64,000 nt of DNA from Desulfovibrio sp. JC010 (GCF_010470675.1 NZ_VOIQ01000001.1:451278-515277), one strand, 5' to 3'; shown: positions 1-8,570, counted from the first letter of the stretch. Numbers and translations: made by a program. The notes: a model not told the origin generated them from the sequence alone.

Positions 1-1
1 G

Positions 2-277
2 CTGCCGTCCGGTCTTGAGCCGGAGAACACCAAGCTCGCCACCCGCGAGGATCTGCCGTGGATCGCCAAGGGTAACGTCAGTCCCGATCACGTGGATATC
101 CGCGATGACCGCATCTTGGTCTTTTCCGACATCCCCGCCAAGGGCAAGATCGAGAACGTGACCCTGCTGCGCGCCGTCACCCGCGGGGAGTTCAAAGTGC
201 CCCCGGTGCAGGTGGAAGGTATGTACGATCCTGAAAAATCCGCAGCAACGGCATTAGGTAAGATGAGTATTGAGTGA
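2..277 (+). CDS. Alpha-2-macroglobulin family protein, C-terminal end (partial)
   Basis: The open frame enters from the left edge and ends at a TGA at 275-277, giving about 91 residues. The visible part (SPDHVDIRDDRILVF, then LLRAVTRGEFKVPPV and EGMYDP) resembles the last domain of bacterial alpha-2-macroglobulin proteins, where an exposed receptor-binding-like domain closes the chain. Bacterial alpha-2-macroglobulins are periplasmic protease traps and are very often encoded next to pbpC, which is the next gene here; that pairing is the main reason for the call. Only the tail is present, so a thioester motif or lipobox cannot be checked. Confidence 0.75.
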   Translation: MPSGLEPENTKLATREDLPWIAKGNVSPDHVDIRDDRILVFSDIPAKGKIENVTLLRAVTRGEFKVPPVQVEGMYDPEKSAATALGKMSIE

Positions 278-280
278 TGT

Positions 281-356
281 CTCCGGCGTCTGGGGAAGGG
301 AAACTTTTGCAAAAGTTCCCCTTCCCCAGACCCCATCCCTTCAAAACCTTTTAGTT
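281..356 (+). repeat. Dispersed intergenic repeat, copy A, with long hairpin
   Basis: The stretch starts with a CTCCGGCG block and continues with a G/A-rich arm (GGGGAAGGGAAACTTTT) whose complement follows within a few bases (AAAAGTTCCCCTTCCCC), then ACCCCATCCCTTCAAAACC. It lies between the macroglobulin gene and pbpC. Similar blocks recur near 25005, 42358, 59817 and 61346. The hairpin could also slow transcription, but no T-run follows it. Confidence 0.6.
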
Positions 357-379
357 GTACCGTTAGTTAAGTTCAGGCC

Positions 380-2689
380 GTGATGAAAAAGAAGAATTTA
401 TTTATACTTGGTGGGTTGGTCCTTTTTCTCATCATTAGTTTTTTTGTGCTTGATCTTCTCTTTCCCTTTCCAGAACACAAGCTGCACCCGCCCGTGGCCT
501 CGGTTGTAAAAGACCGGGATGGTAAGGTATTACGTATTTTCCTGCCCCCGGACGGGGCGCGGCGCATGCATGCGGATTTTGCGAAGATTTCCCCGGTATT
601 GAAGAAGACTCTGCTGGCTTCTGAGGATCAGTGGTTTGAATATCATCCGGGGGTAAATCCGGTTTCGATCTTTCGCGCGGCGATTATGAATATTGCTGCA
701 GGAAAAGTGGTATCCGGGGCTTCTACCATTCCCATGCAGATTGCGCGCATGACTGAGCCGAAGAAACGGACGCTCTGGGCCAAGACCATTGAAGGGTTCC
801 GGGCTTTACAGCTCAAACTGCATCATTCCAATGACGAGCTTTTAGAAATTTACCTGAACATGCTGCCCTACGGCGGAAATATCGTCGGCGTGGGCGCGGC
901 ATCCCATTTTTATTTCGGACATGGGCCGGATAATTTATCGTTGGGGGAATCAGCTTTACTGACCACTATCCCGCGCGGTCCGGTGTTTTACGATCCCCTG
1001 CGCAATCCGCAGCAGGCCCGTGAAGGCCGCAACCGGGTTATGCATCAGTTGGCGAAGAAGGGAGTTTTCCCGCCAGATGAAATTGAACGCAATATGAAAT
1101 TGCCCCTGCCGAACTCCATTCGTTCTGTTCCGCTGGAAGCTCCGCATTTCTGTCGCATGGTTCTGGAGCGTAACGGACAAATTCCTGAGACTGTCACAAC
1201 ACTTGATTCAGAATTACAGAATGCTGCGCAGGCAAAAGTTAAAACCCACGTGGCCCGCTTACGCGGAGACGACATCGACAACGCAGCCTGCGTGATCATC
1301 CACATTCCCAGCCGCGAGATACGTGCCTTGGTCGGTTCAGCGGACTTTTTTGAAAAAGGATTCGGCGGGTCCATCAATCTGGCAGATAAAAAACGTTCCC
1401 CCGGATCGACCCTCAAGCCTTTCATCTACGGGCTGGCTTTTGATCAGGGCAAACTGGTCCCGGCATCTTTTGTTTATGACATCCCGGTAGATTACGCCGG
1501 ATATTCACCCAAAAACTATGACCACATGTACCACGGGCAGGTCACTGTACGGCAGGCACTTGCAAAATCTTTAAATATCCCGGCGGTAAACACCCTTGCC
1601 AAAACCGGGGTGGCGGAATTCATCGACCTGCTCAAAAAAGGCGGAATCAGTACGCTGGATAAAGCTCCCATGGAATATGGCCTGCCTCTCGCGCTGGGCG
1701 GCTGTGAAATCAAGCTGACCGAGCTGACCAATCTTTATGCATCCTTGGCGGATGGAGGCAGATTCAAGCCTTTTACCGCCACTGCCACCATAAACAAACT
1801 CGGGACCCAAATTCTTTCGCCTGCAGTAGTATGGTTGGTGCTTGAAATGCTTTCTTCGGTAAGCAGACCGGAAATGAACGAAACTTGGATGCTGACCCGC
1901 GACATGCCGGAAACGGCATGGAAGACAGGAACATCCTTCGGGCATCGCGACGCATGGGCCGTGGGTGTTTCCGGGGATTACGCCACCGGGGTCTGGGTCG
2001 GCAACCCGGACGGCAGACCGCGCAAAGGGATCTCCGGCGCAGTACATGCCGGGCCGCTGCTCTTTGACCTGCTCCGTCTGGCCGCACCGGGCGGTAAACT
2101 GCCCCCGCCGCCGGAAGGTTCCGGTATCAGCGAAGTGGAAGTCTGCGGACACAGCCGCCAGCTTCCCGGCCCGTTCTGCACTGAGCGTACTACCATGCGC
2201 ACCCTTTCCGGCAAAACACGTTTGCACCCTTGCGAAGAATGCCGCCAGATTTTCGTGGATTCAAAAAGCGGCTACCGCATTTCCGGAGAATGTCTTGGAC
2301 GCAAAGGCATCAAAACAAAAATCATCCGCACCATCCCGGCCAAGCTGGCCCGCTGGCGGGCGGAAAACAGTCTCGAAGTACCGCACATGCCGCCGCTGGC
2401 CCCTGATTGTGATTTAATCCCGGCAGGAATCGCGCCCAAGATCATCTCCCCGGCAGCAGGCACGCCCTACCTGCTGCGCAAGGACACCCCGCTGAAATTC
2501 CAGCAGATCGGACTCAAAGCCGAAGCCGGACCGGACAGCGGGACTTTGTACTGGTTTCTGGATGGACGCTTGGTTAGTCAGGGTAAATTTGATGAGAAGC
2601 TGTTCACCGAAGTAAGCGTTGGAAAACACAGGATTTCGGTAAGTGATGAGATCGGGCGCGTGGATGCTGTGGAGTTTGAGGTGAGATAA
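380..2689 (+). CDS. pbpC: Penicillin-binding protein 1C (peptidoglycan glycosyltransferase/transpeptidase)
   Basis: Bifunctional class A penicillin-binding protein of 769 residues, anchored in the inner membrane by an N-terminal segment (about 6-28). The glycosyltransferase domain shows the SEDQWF catalytic-Glu motif and GASTIPMQIARM, a variant of the GGSTITQQ motif. The transpeptidase domain has SPGSTLKP with nucleophile Ser343, AKSLN, and KTGT with Lys515. The last ~95 residues look like the BiPBP_C domain characteristic of PBP1C. A GTG at 380 is followed directly by ATG at 383, and either may be used. The macroglobulin gene upstream is the usual partner: the pair is thought to act in envelope repair and defence against foreign proteases. 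Confidence 0.93.
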   Translation: MMKKKNLFILGGLVLFLIISFFVLDLLFPFPEHKLHPPVASVVKDRDGKVLRIFLPPDGARRMHADFAKISPVLKKTLLASEDQWFEYHPGVNPVSIFRAAIMNIAAGKVVSGASTIPMQIARMTEPKKRTLWAKTIEGFRALQLKLHHSNDELLEIYLNMLPYGGNIVGVGAASHFYFGHGPDNLSLGESALLTTIPRGPVFYDPLRNPQQAREGRNRVMHQLAKKGVFPPDEIERNMKLPLPNSIRSVPLEAPHFCRMVLERNGQIPETVTTLDSELQNAAQAKVKTHVARLRGDDIDNAACVIIHIPSREIRALVGSADFFEKGFGGSINLADKKRSPGSTLKPFIYGLAFDQGKLVPASFVYDIPVDYAGYSPKNYDHMYHGQVTVRQALAKSLNIPAVNTLAKTGVAEFIDLLKKGGISTLDKAPMEYGLPLALGGCEIKLTELTNLYASLADGGRFKPFTATATINKLGTQILSPAVVWLVLEMLSSVSRPEMNETWMLTRDMPETAWKTGTSFGHRDAWAVGVSGDYATGVWVGNPDGRPRKGISGAVHAGPLLFDLLRLAAPGGKLPPPPEGSGISEVEVCGHSRQLPGPFCTERTTMRTLSGKTRLHPCEECRQIFVDSKSGYRISGECLGRKGIKTKIIRTIPAKLARWRAENSLEVPHMPPLAPDCDLIPAGIAPKIISPAAGTPYLLRKDTPLKFQQIGLKAEAGPDSGTLYWFLDGRLVSQGKFDEKLFTEVSVGKHRISVSDEIGRVDAVEFEVR

Positions 2690-2742
2690 AATTTAACTCC
2701 GCACTTGATATTTGAACAAAGAATACTTAATCTAAATAAAAA

Positions 2743-2770
2743 GGGTGGAAGTGCGGTCACACTTCCACCC
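2743..2770 (-). terminator. Hairpin with T-run, minus strand
   Basis: GGGTGGAAGTG at 2743-2753 pairs with CACTTCCACCC at 2760-2770. Read on the minus strand the stem is followed by TTTTTATTT, so it should stop leftward transcripts arriving from the small peptide gene at 2868-2978. On the plus strand it lies just after pbpC but has no T-run. Confidence 0.55.
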
Positions 2771-2820
2771 CGGAGCAAGGTCTTACCGATGGGCCTATGC
2801 CTCTAGTTTACATGTGTGAG

Positions 2821-2856
2821 ACACGGCCACCTACCACGACCGGCAGGTGGCCGTGT
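2821..2856 (-). terminator. Perfect 12-bp hairpin just after the small peptide gene
   Basis: ACACGGCCACCT at 2821-2832 and AGGTGGCCGTGT at 2845-2856 form a perfect GC-rich stem 11 bases downstream of the peptide gene stop. No strong T-run is present, so it may be an mRNA-protecting 3' structure rather than the terminator; the hairpin at 2743-2770 is the better stop signal. Confidence 0.5.
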
Positions 2857-2867
2857 CGCGTTTCAGA

Positions 2868-2978
2868 CTATTCGTCTTCTTTCACTACAGCATCCAGTAC
2901 TTTTTTGATTACCCACGAGCCTAAGCCCACAAGTATTCCTTTCAAAAGCCAGATAAGAGCTGTTGCAAATGAAACCAT
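2868..2978 (-). CDS. 36-residue hydrophobic peptide with sequestered ribosome-binding site
   Basis: ATG at 2978, TAG at 2870-2868. The peptide begins MVSFATALIWLLKGILVGLG and ends KKVLDAVVKEDE: one hydrophobic helix followed by a charged tail, so probably an inner-membrane peptide. A Shine-Dalgarno AAAGGA lies about 7 bases before the ATG. That site is one arm of a perfect 10-bp inverted repeat (2983-2992 with 3018-3027), so the mRNA should fold over its own ribosome-binding site. Two hairpins lie downstream. The size, hydrophobicity and masked start recall type I toxin mRNAs, but no named family is recognised and function is inferred only from architecture. Confidence 0.55.
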   Translation of the reverse strand: MVSFATALIWLLKGILVGLGSWVIKKVLDAVVKEDE

Positions 2979-2982
2979 TGGC

Positions 2983-3027
2983 GGTTCCTTTCATTTGCTC
3001 CTGACCGCAGTTTGAAAGAAAGGAACC
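2983..3027 (-). promoter_or_regulatory. Inverted repeat masking the start of the 36-residue peptide
   Basis: GGTTCCTTTC (2983-2992) and GAAAGGAACC (3018-3027) are exact reverse complements separated by 25 bases. In the minus-strand transcript the downstream arm contains the Shine-Dalgarno AAAGGA. A possible -10 element, TATATT (plus-strand AATATA at 3051-3056), lies upstream with a weak TTGTTT 15 bases before it. Confidence 0.55.
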
Positions 3028-3093
3028 CATCGGCTGCGGCCTCACACCTCAATATAGCTTTTGACGTTTTAAAACAAGAAAAACTTTATTTCA

Positions 3094-4677
3094 CTACCCC
3101 CACCTATCTCCTAACGCCCGCGAAGCAATACAGCACCCGGCAGCCATGGCCGACCATTCGATAATTTCCGGCAATGATATGGTGCTGTTGAAGTCACCGA
3201 GATGCGGCCCGGTGGTCAGAGGGATGTCTTCCTTATTCTTTTCTATGGAATATGCCTTATCCTCTGCCATGCCGCATTTGATGAGATATTTACGAAACTC
3301 ATCATCTTCTAAAATTTCCTGATCCACCACACGCATGAATTCGAACATGTGACGGTCCACGCCCATTTCATTGATCATATCCTGCACCAATTCCGGGATG
3401 TGCAGGTTTATTTCGTTCTGAAATTCTTTTCCGGTAAAGCCTTGGTAATATTTGTCAAAGCAGTGTTTAACGGCCTGTTCGAAAAAATCCGCATCAAAAA
3501 GATGGCGGGCATCGATTGGTTCTTCGTCGGCATCAAGTCCGCAGAGCTGCGGTTCCTGCACCCGGAACCAGCTGCCCAGCACCAGCAGGATGGACATGAA
3601 ATGTGAACCGATGGCCCAGTAAAATGGATCGCGGCCCGGTTTCATGACCTGCAGATGTTCGAAATCCCGCAGACCGGAACGTCCGAAATTGGGGTAGCGG
3701 CAGGAATCAAGCCAGCGGTCTAGGCGTCCGAACCTGCGCCATTCGTAGACACCCTCATCCGTGCGTCGCGTGGCCTGCACCCGGTTATGAAAAAGAGGAA
3801 TAGGCGCATCATGCACTATGCCCCGCCCGGCCAGCTGTCCGAGTAAAAAGGAATTGCGGCCCATGATTTCCAGCATTTCTTCAGCGCAGCAGCGTTTATC
3901 CTCGCGGTCATCATTGGGATATACGAAATAGTCGCTGTGGGCGTGGTAAGCCATGGCGTAGAGTTCTTCGTGCAGATTTTCCGGTGCGGATTCGGGCAAC
4001 CCTTCGAGCTTAAAAACCACGTGCCCGCCGATGGTGTAGGGCTGAGGACAATCGAAACGCACGCCTTCTGTCTCGGATTCATTGCAAAGCCGTTCCATCC
4101 AGCGACCTTCGAGATGCAACCCTTGCGGCTCTTCGCCCTTGCGCAGAATTTTAACGGCAAAAATACGTTTTTCGCCCGCAGCCTGCATGACCGCGCTACG
4201 CCCGGAAAAAACGGGTTCACCGACCACTTCGGCATTCTTGAGCAGGGTTTCCCATTTCACAGAAGGAGCGAAACCGGAAAACGGCTTCGGGGGATCCAGC
4301 AGGGAAATATCAAAAGGCAACACCCCCAGCCCGCCGGAAGCTTCAATTGATGCGTATTTCTTACAGCTGGATGCAGCCTGAACCTGTAATTGCAGAGCGG
4401 AATGGGAAACCGCACAATCCGGACAACCGTGACCGATTGCGGCAAGGGCCTTGGCGCATTCCCGGTAAAGCAGCTGAGACATGCGCTGGGAGCTGTAACG
4501 CTGCTCCATGATCACATCCCAGACCGCGTGGACGATTTCATTGTCCGCGAATTCCGGCTTCTTTTGCAGCAGGGAGCGTAGATTGCGCATATCCATATAG
4601 GCTGCGCTGAATTCCCGATCCGGGGTCAGGCCGTCAGCGTAAAAATTTGCATCCGATTTCTTCAATTTGTTCCTCAC
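3094..4677 (-). CDS. Kinase-like fold protein, possibly SidJ-related pseudokinase
   Basis: A 527-residue soluble protein with no signal peptide. The middle resembles a degenerate protein-kinase core: GRSAVMQAAG looks like a nucleotide-loop strand pair, FAVKILRKGEE carries a candidate beta-3 lysine, EGRWMERL could give the partner glutamate, VVFKLEGLPE looks like a hinge, and GRGIVHDAPIPLFHNR resembles a catalytic loop with a changed His-Arg-Asp order. I recall relatives in Desulfovibrio annotated as SidJ-related pseudokinases, after the Legionella polyglutamylase, but this is from memory. It is transcribed divergently from the activator/iron-sulfur pair at 4847-6851. Target and reaction are unknown; AMPylation or glutamylation are possible. 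Confidence 0.45.
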   Translation of the reverse strand: MRNKLKKSDANFYADGLTPDREFSAAYMDMRNLRSLLQKKPEFADNEIVHAVWDVIMEQRYSSQRMSQLLYRECAKALAAIGHGCPDCAVSHSALQLQVQAASSCKKYASIEASGGLGVLPFDISLLDPPKPFSGFAPSVKWETLLKNAEVVGEPVFSGRSAVMQAAGEKRIFAVKILRKGEEPQGLHLEGRWMERLCNESETEGVRFDCPQPYTIGGHVVFKLEGLPESAPENLHEELYAMAYHAHSDYFVYPNDDREDKRCCAEEMLEIMGRNSFLLGQLAGRGIVHDAPIPLFHNRVQATRRTDEGVYEWRRFGRLDRWLDSCRYPNFGRSGLRDFEHLQVMKPGRDPFYWAIGSHFMSILLVLGSWFRVQEPQLCGLDADEEPIDARHLFDADFFEQAVKHCFDKYYQGFTGKEFQNEINLHIPELVQDMINEMGVDRHMFEFMRVVDQEILEDDEFRKYLIKCGMAEDKAYSIEKNKEDIPLTTGPHLGDFNSTISLPEIIEWSAMAAGCCIASRALGDRWG

Positions 4678-4846
4678 ATTTATTCTCTGGAGGGAGAGTT
4701 ATATTAAAGCCGGAAATTAGACCAGCATTCAGACTTCGGAACATCGGCAGACCTGATAAGTACAACCTCTTTATATCTATTATTTTGATTGGAGACATCG
4801 AAAGACGTGATGTAATGGTAAACGGATTATCAAATCGGGAGGCTGA

Positions 4847-5686
4847 ATGCGCACGATAGATGAAACAATTAACCGGAAGGACTCGAACGAATCGCCTTGT
4901 GACCCATCCGGCGAGACTGCACTTTTTTTTGCCGGGCTGGATATCGGCTCAACAGCAACCAAAGCTGCCATTATCCATGGCGTGAGCAAAGAAGTTGTGG
5001 CTGTTGCCGAAAGGGCTACGGGATGGGCCCCCAAAGAAGCAGCCCGGGAAGCATTGGAGGACGCCCTCTCAAAATTGGACGTTCCCGGCGCATTGATAAG
5101 CCGGACTGTTGCCACTGGATACGGGCGCAAAATGGCAGCCGCCGATAAACAGGTAACGGAAATATCCTGTCACGCGCTCGGTGCAAAGCATCTAGTGCCC
5201 GAAGCCATGACAGTGCTGGATATCGGCGGACAGGATTCCAAAATGATTGCCCTTGATGAGCAGGGCAACGTTCGTGATTTTCTCATGAATGATAAGTGCG
5301 CTGCCGGAACTGGTCGCTTCATTTCCAATATGGCCACGGCACTGGGAATCGACCTCGATGAATTCGGTGTCTTTGCAGCAAAGGGCACACCTGTTCCCAT
5401 TTCAAGCATGTGCGCCGTCTTCGCTGAATCAGAAGTTATCGGCCTGACGGCATCCGGTGCTTCCCGTGAAGATTTGGCTGCCGGGATAGTAGTCTCCATT
5501 GCAAAGCGTTTGACCAGCCTTGCCGGGCGAATATCCTTTACACCAACCATTGCCTTTACCGGAGGAACTGCAAGGAATGCGGAATTAGCAAAATGTTTTT
5601 CCGAAGCCATAGGTGTTGAACTCAACACCCCGGTTCTAGCCCCATTCGCCGGGGCCATCGGGGCTGCTCTGATTGCATCCAGATAA
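4847..5686 (+). CDS. BadF/BadG/HgdC-type ATPase activator (reductase of a double-cubane or dehydratase protein)
   Basis: 279 residues of the ASKHA ATPase fold. Phosphate-loop motifs are visible as LDIGSTATKAAI and VLDIGGQDSKMI, and the family signature NDKCAAGTGRF supplies Cys151. A second cysteine, Cys189, lies in SSMCAVFAESE. In this family the two cysteines, one pair per subunit, hold a [4Fe-4S] cluster across the dimer; ATP hydrolysis drives one low-potential electron into a partner iron-sulfur protein. The partner is the next gene, 34 bases downstream. ATG 4847 is chosen because GGGAGG lies just before it. The gene resembles E. coli yjiL in class; the electron donor is not encoded here. 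Confidence 0.85.
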   Translation: MRTIDETINRKDSNESPCDPSGETALFFAGLDIGSTATKAAIIHGVSKEVVAVAERATGWAPKEAAREALEDALSKLDVPGALISRTVATGYGRKMAAADKQVTEISCHALGAKHLVPEAMTVLDIGGQDSKMIALDEQGNVRDFLMNDKCAAGTGRFISNMATALGIDLDEFGVFAAKGTPVPISSMCAVFAESEVIGLTASGASREDLAAGIVVSIAKRLTSLAGRISFTPTIAFTGGTARNAELAKCFSEAIGVELNTPVLAPFAGAIGAALIASR

Positions 5687-5720
5687 CTAACGATAAATCT
5701 TTTACCAAAGAGGGAACGAG

Positions 5721-6851
5721 ATGAGCTACACATCCATTGATAAACTGACTACGAGAGCGGAAAAAAATCCTTTAGAAGTTGCACAGGCCAAAGAGAAAGG
5801 GACGAAAGTCTTTGGGTTTTACTGTCTTTACTCCCCGGTTGAAATTGCCTTGGCAGCCGGAGGAATTGTGGTCGGCCTGTGCGGCACCCGCAATGATCCC
5901 ATTCCCGCCGCGGAAAGAACACTGCCCCGCAACCTCTGTCCGCTGATTAAATCAAGCTTCGGCTTCGCCGTGGAAGATTCCTGCCCGTATTTCAAATCGG
6001 CTGACCTCATTGTTGCAGACTCCACATGCGATGGTAAAAAGAAGATGTTTGAGCAGATGGCCGAGATTAAGCCGCTGCACCTGATGTATCTGCCCCACAA
6101 TCAGGAACTGGATGTGACCGGACCGTTCTGGGAAGGTGAAGTTGTCCGTTTCAAGGAACGGGTCGAGCAGGAATGCGGAATCAATATCACCGATGAGATG
6201 CTCAAAGAGGCCATCAAACTCACCAACCGTGAAGCTGCCGCCCTCAAAGGACTTATGGACCTGAACCAGCAAAATCCTGCCCCCATTTCCGGTATGAAAA
6301 TGATGGAAATTGTCTTCAAGTCCGGCTTCTTTGCCTCCAAGCAGGAATCTGTGGAATGCCTTGAAGCAATCGTTGATGAAGTAGGCAAGGCACCGCAGGA
6401 AGAGACCAAACAGGGTCCCCGCGTCATTATTTCCGGCGTTCCCATGGGCCTCGGCTCACACAAGGTCTGCCAGCTTATTGAAGAAGCCGGCGGCGTTGTA
6501 GTGGCCTTTGAGAACTGTACCGGCTACAAAAAGACCATGCAGGTGGATACTGAAAAGGCTCCCATCACGGCTTTGGCGGAAAAATACCTTGCCACACCAT
6601 GCTCGATCATGTCCCCCAACCCCGGCCGAATCGATCTCCTGAACACCATGATCGCTGATTTCAAAGCAGATGCCATCGTAGATCTCACCTGGCAGGCCTG
6701 CCATACCTACAATGTTGAGGCGGAAAATATCCGCAAATATGTACAGGATGACAAAAAGATGCCCTACCTGCACATCGAGACAGATTATTCCGACGCTGAT
6801 ACCGAACAACTGCGCGTGCGCATTGAAGCATTCCTTGAAATGATCGGGTAA
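5721..6851 (+). CDS. Single-subunit HgdB-like iron-sulfur protein, probably double-cubane cluster protein
   Basis: 376 residues of the 2-hydroxyacyl-CoA dehydratase family: VFGFYCLYSPVEIALAAG, LPRNLCPLIKSSFGFA, DSCPYFKSADLIVADSTCDGKK near the start and HIETDYSDADTEQLRVRIEAF at the end. Cysteines at FYC, NLC, DSC and STC are candidate cluster ligands. True dehydratases need two different subunits plus an activator; here only one subunit follows the activator, the arrangement of the yjiM/yjiL pair and of double-cubane cluster proteins, which hold an [8Fe-9S] cluster and can reduce small molecules such as acetylene in one studied case. The physiological substrate is unknown. A start with AGGGAACGAG upstream fits ATG 5721. 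A terminator follows. Confidence 0.75.
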   Translation: MSYTSIDKLTTRAEKNPLEVAQAKEKGTKVFGFYCLYSPVEIALAAGGIVVGLCGTRNDPIPAAERTLPRNLCPLIKSSFGFAVEDSCPYFKSADLIVADSTCDGKKKMFEQMAEIKPLHLMYLPHNQELDVTGPFWEGEVVRFKERVEQECGINITDEMLKEAIKLTNREAAALKGLMDLNQQNPAPISGMKMMEIVFKSGFFASKQESVECLEAIVDEVGKAPQEETKQGPRVIISGVPMGLGSHKVCQLIEEAGGVVVAFENCTGYKKTMQVDTEKAPITALAEKYLATPCSIMSPNPGRIDLLNTMIADFKADAIVDLTWQACHTYNVEAENIRKYVQDDKKMPYLHIETDYSDADTEQLRVRIEAFLEMIG

Positions 6852-6876
6852 TCCCCAAAAACCATATTGATAAACA

Positions 6877-6909
6877 GGGTGGTTGGAATTAATTCTGACC
6901 ACCCTTTTT
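6877..6909 (+). terminator. Rho-independent terminator after the activator/iron-sulfur operon
   Basis: GGGTGGT at 6877-6883 pairs with ACCACCC at 6898-6904, followed by five T residues. Confidence 0.8.
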
Positions 6910-7050
6910 CAGTGGTGTTAAGGGCCATAAAAAATATATGAATAAATCGTTTGAAAATTGCGGAGTTTCCCGTTAGGTTCCCATTGTCCACGGCACTATA
7001 AAAAACCTACCTTGCCGGGACCAATTTGCCCTTTCAGGAGAACCAAGAGC

Positions 7051-8562
7051 ATGTCCGAGAAAAACTTGGAAACCAATGGCGAAGAGAACTTTGCCGAACT
7101 GTTTGAAGCCTTCCAGTCCGAATCCAACGACAACCTTCAGGTCGGAGACCAGATCAAAGGAACCGTCATTTCCATCACCAAAGATTCCGTGTTTGTTGAC
7201 ACCGGGTCCAAGGTGGACGGAGTTGTCGACCGTGATGAACTGACCGATGAAGAAGGCGAACTGACCGTCAAGGACGGAGACAGCGTGGAACTCTACGTTA
7301 TCTCCATGAACAACAATGAAATCGTCCTTTCCAAAGCCATGTCCGGCGCGGGCGGACTCAACATGCTGCGTGAAGCATACGAGAACAAAGTCCCGGTTGA
7401 AGGAAAGGTTGCAGAAACCTGCAAAGGCGGTTTCAGAGTTAAAATGATGCACCGCAAGGTATTCTGCCCCGTAAGCCAGATCGACACTTCTTTTGTTGAA
7501 GATGCTGAAGCATACGTTGGCAGCACCCACAATTTTCAGGTCATCAAGTTCGAAGAAAACGGTCGCAACATTGTTGTTTCCAGAAGAGTCCTTCTCGAAC
7601 AGGAACAGGAAAAAGCCCGTGAAGCATTCATGCAGGACGTCCAGCCTGACGCTGTCATGGAAGGTAAAGTCACCAAGCTGATGCCGTTCGGCGCATTTGT
7701 TGAGCTTACTCCCGGCGTGGAAGGCATGGTTCATGTTTCCGAACTGAGCTGGTCCCGTTCCGCCAAGCCCGAGGACGTTGTCCAGCCCGGCGATGAAGTA
7801 ACTGTGCGCATTCTTTCCATGGAGCCGCGCAAAGACGGCAAAGGTCTCAAAATCGGCCTTTCCCTCAAGCAGCTGCAGGCTGACCCGTGGGACGAAGTAG
7901 GCGACAAGTTCAAAGCCGGCGACAAGATCAGCGGTACCGTTGTCCGCTGTGCCGATTTCGGTGCATTCGTTGAAATCGCACCCGGCATCGAAGGCCTCGT
8001 CCACGTTTCCGAAATGAGCTACACCAAGCGCGTGCACAAGCCTTCTGACGAAGTTACCCCCGGTGACGAAGTAGCGGTCATGGTTAAAGACATTGATCCG
8101 GTCAAACGCCGTATCGGCCTGTCCATGAAAGACGCTGCCGGAGATCCGTGGGTAGACATGGAAGACAGCTTCAAGGTCGGTCAGGAAGTTGAAGGAACCG
8201 TGGAGAACCGTGCTGAGTTCGGTATCTTCATCAACCTCGCTCCCGGCATCACCGGACTGCTGCCCATGTCACGCATCACCCGTTCCGGAAAGCAGGCTGA
8301 GCTTGAAGCCCTTAAGCCCGGCGACAAGGTTAAAATCTCCATCGAAGAGATCAACACTGCCGACCGCAAGGTGACCCTCACCGCAGGCGATGCTAAAAAA
8401 GAAGATGGCGACAGCGACTGGAAAGAATACGCCAAGTCCGCACCCAAGAAGTCTGCCTCCCGCAAATCCGCTCCCAAAACCTCCTCCACCTCCGGTGGCG
8501 CAGGCGGTTTCGGAGGCCTGCTCGGCGACAAGCTTCAAGAAGCCATGAAAAACAAAAAATAG
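7051..8562 (+). CDS. S1 RNA-binding domain protein (ribosomal protein S1-like, five S1 repeats)
   Basis: 503 residues from ATG 7051, which has CAGGAG ten bases upstream; an earlier in-frame codon at 6958 lacks such a site. Five S1/OB-fold repeats can be read: DQIKGTVISITKDSVFVD, a diverged VEGKVAETCKGGFRVKM, VMEGKVTKLMPFGAFVEL, KISGTVVRCADFGAFVEI and EVEGTVENRAEFGIFINL. A basic Lys/Ser/Ala tail with a Gly-rich patch ends the chain. Canonical S1 of proteobacteria has six repeats and about 560 residues, and often follows cmk, which is absent here. It may therefore be a second S1-like protein binding mRNA rather than the main ribosomal S1. It is monocistronic with its own terminator. Confidence 0.8.
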   Translation: MSEKNLETNGEENFAELFEAFQSESNDNLQVGDQIKGTVISITKDSVFVDTGSKVDGVVDRDELTDEEGELTVKDGDSVELYVISMNNNEIVLSKAMSGAGGLNMLREAYENKVPVEGKVAETCKGGFRVKMMHRKVFCPVSQIDTSFVEDAEAYVGSTHNFQVIKFEENGRNIVVSRRVLLEQEQEKAREAFMQDVQPDAVMEGKVTKLMPFGAFVELTPGVEGMVHVSELSWSRSAKPEDVVQPGDEVTVRILSMEPRKDGKGLKIGLSLKQLQADPWDEVGDKFKAGDKISGTVVRCADFGAFVEIAPGIEGLVHVSEMSYTKRVHKPSDEVTPGDEVAVMVKDIDPVKRRIGLSMKDAAGDPWVDMEDSFKVGQEVEGTVENRAEFGIFINLAPGITGLLPMSRITRSGKQAELEALKPGDKVKISIEEINTADRKVTLTAGDAKKEDGDSDWKEYAKSAPKKSASRKSAPKTSSTSGGAGGFGGLLGDKLQEAMKNKK

Positions 8563-8570
8563 TCATTCCA

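Noticed and set aside
2797..3015. A 72-codon plus-strand frame opposite the small peptide gene
   Set aside because: It runs through the hairpin and antisense to the better supported peptide gene, with no ribosome-binding site.
6973..8037. Long minus-strand open frame (354 codons) inside the S1-domain gene
   Set aside because: It lies opposite strong S1 repeats, has no ribosome-binding site, and its predicted protein shows no recognisable family; it follows from codon bias.
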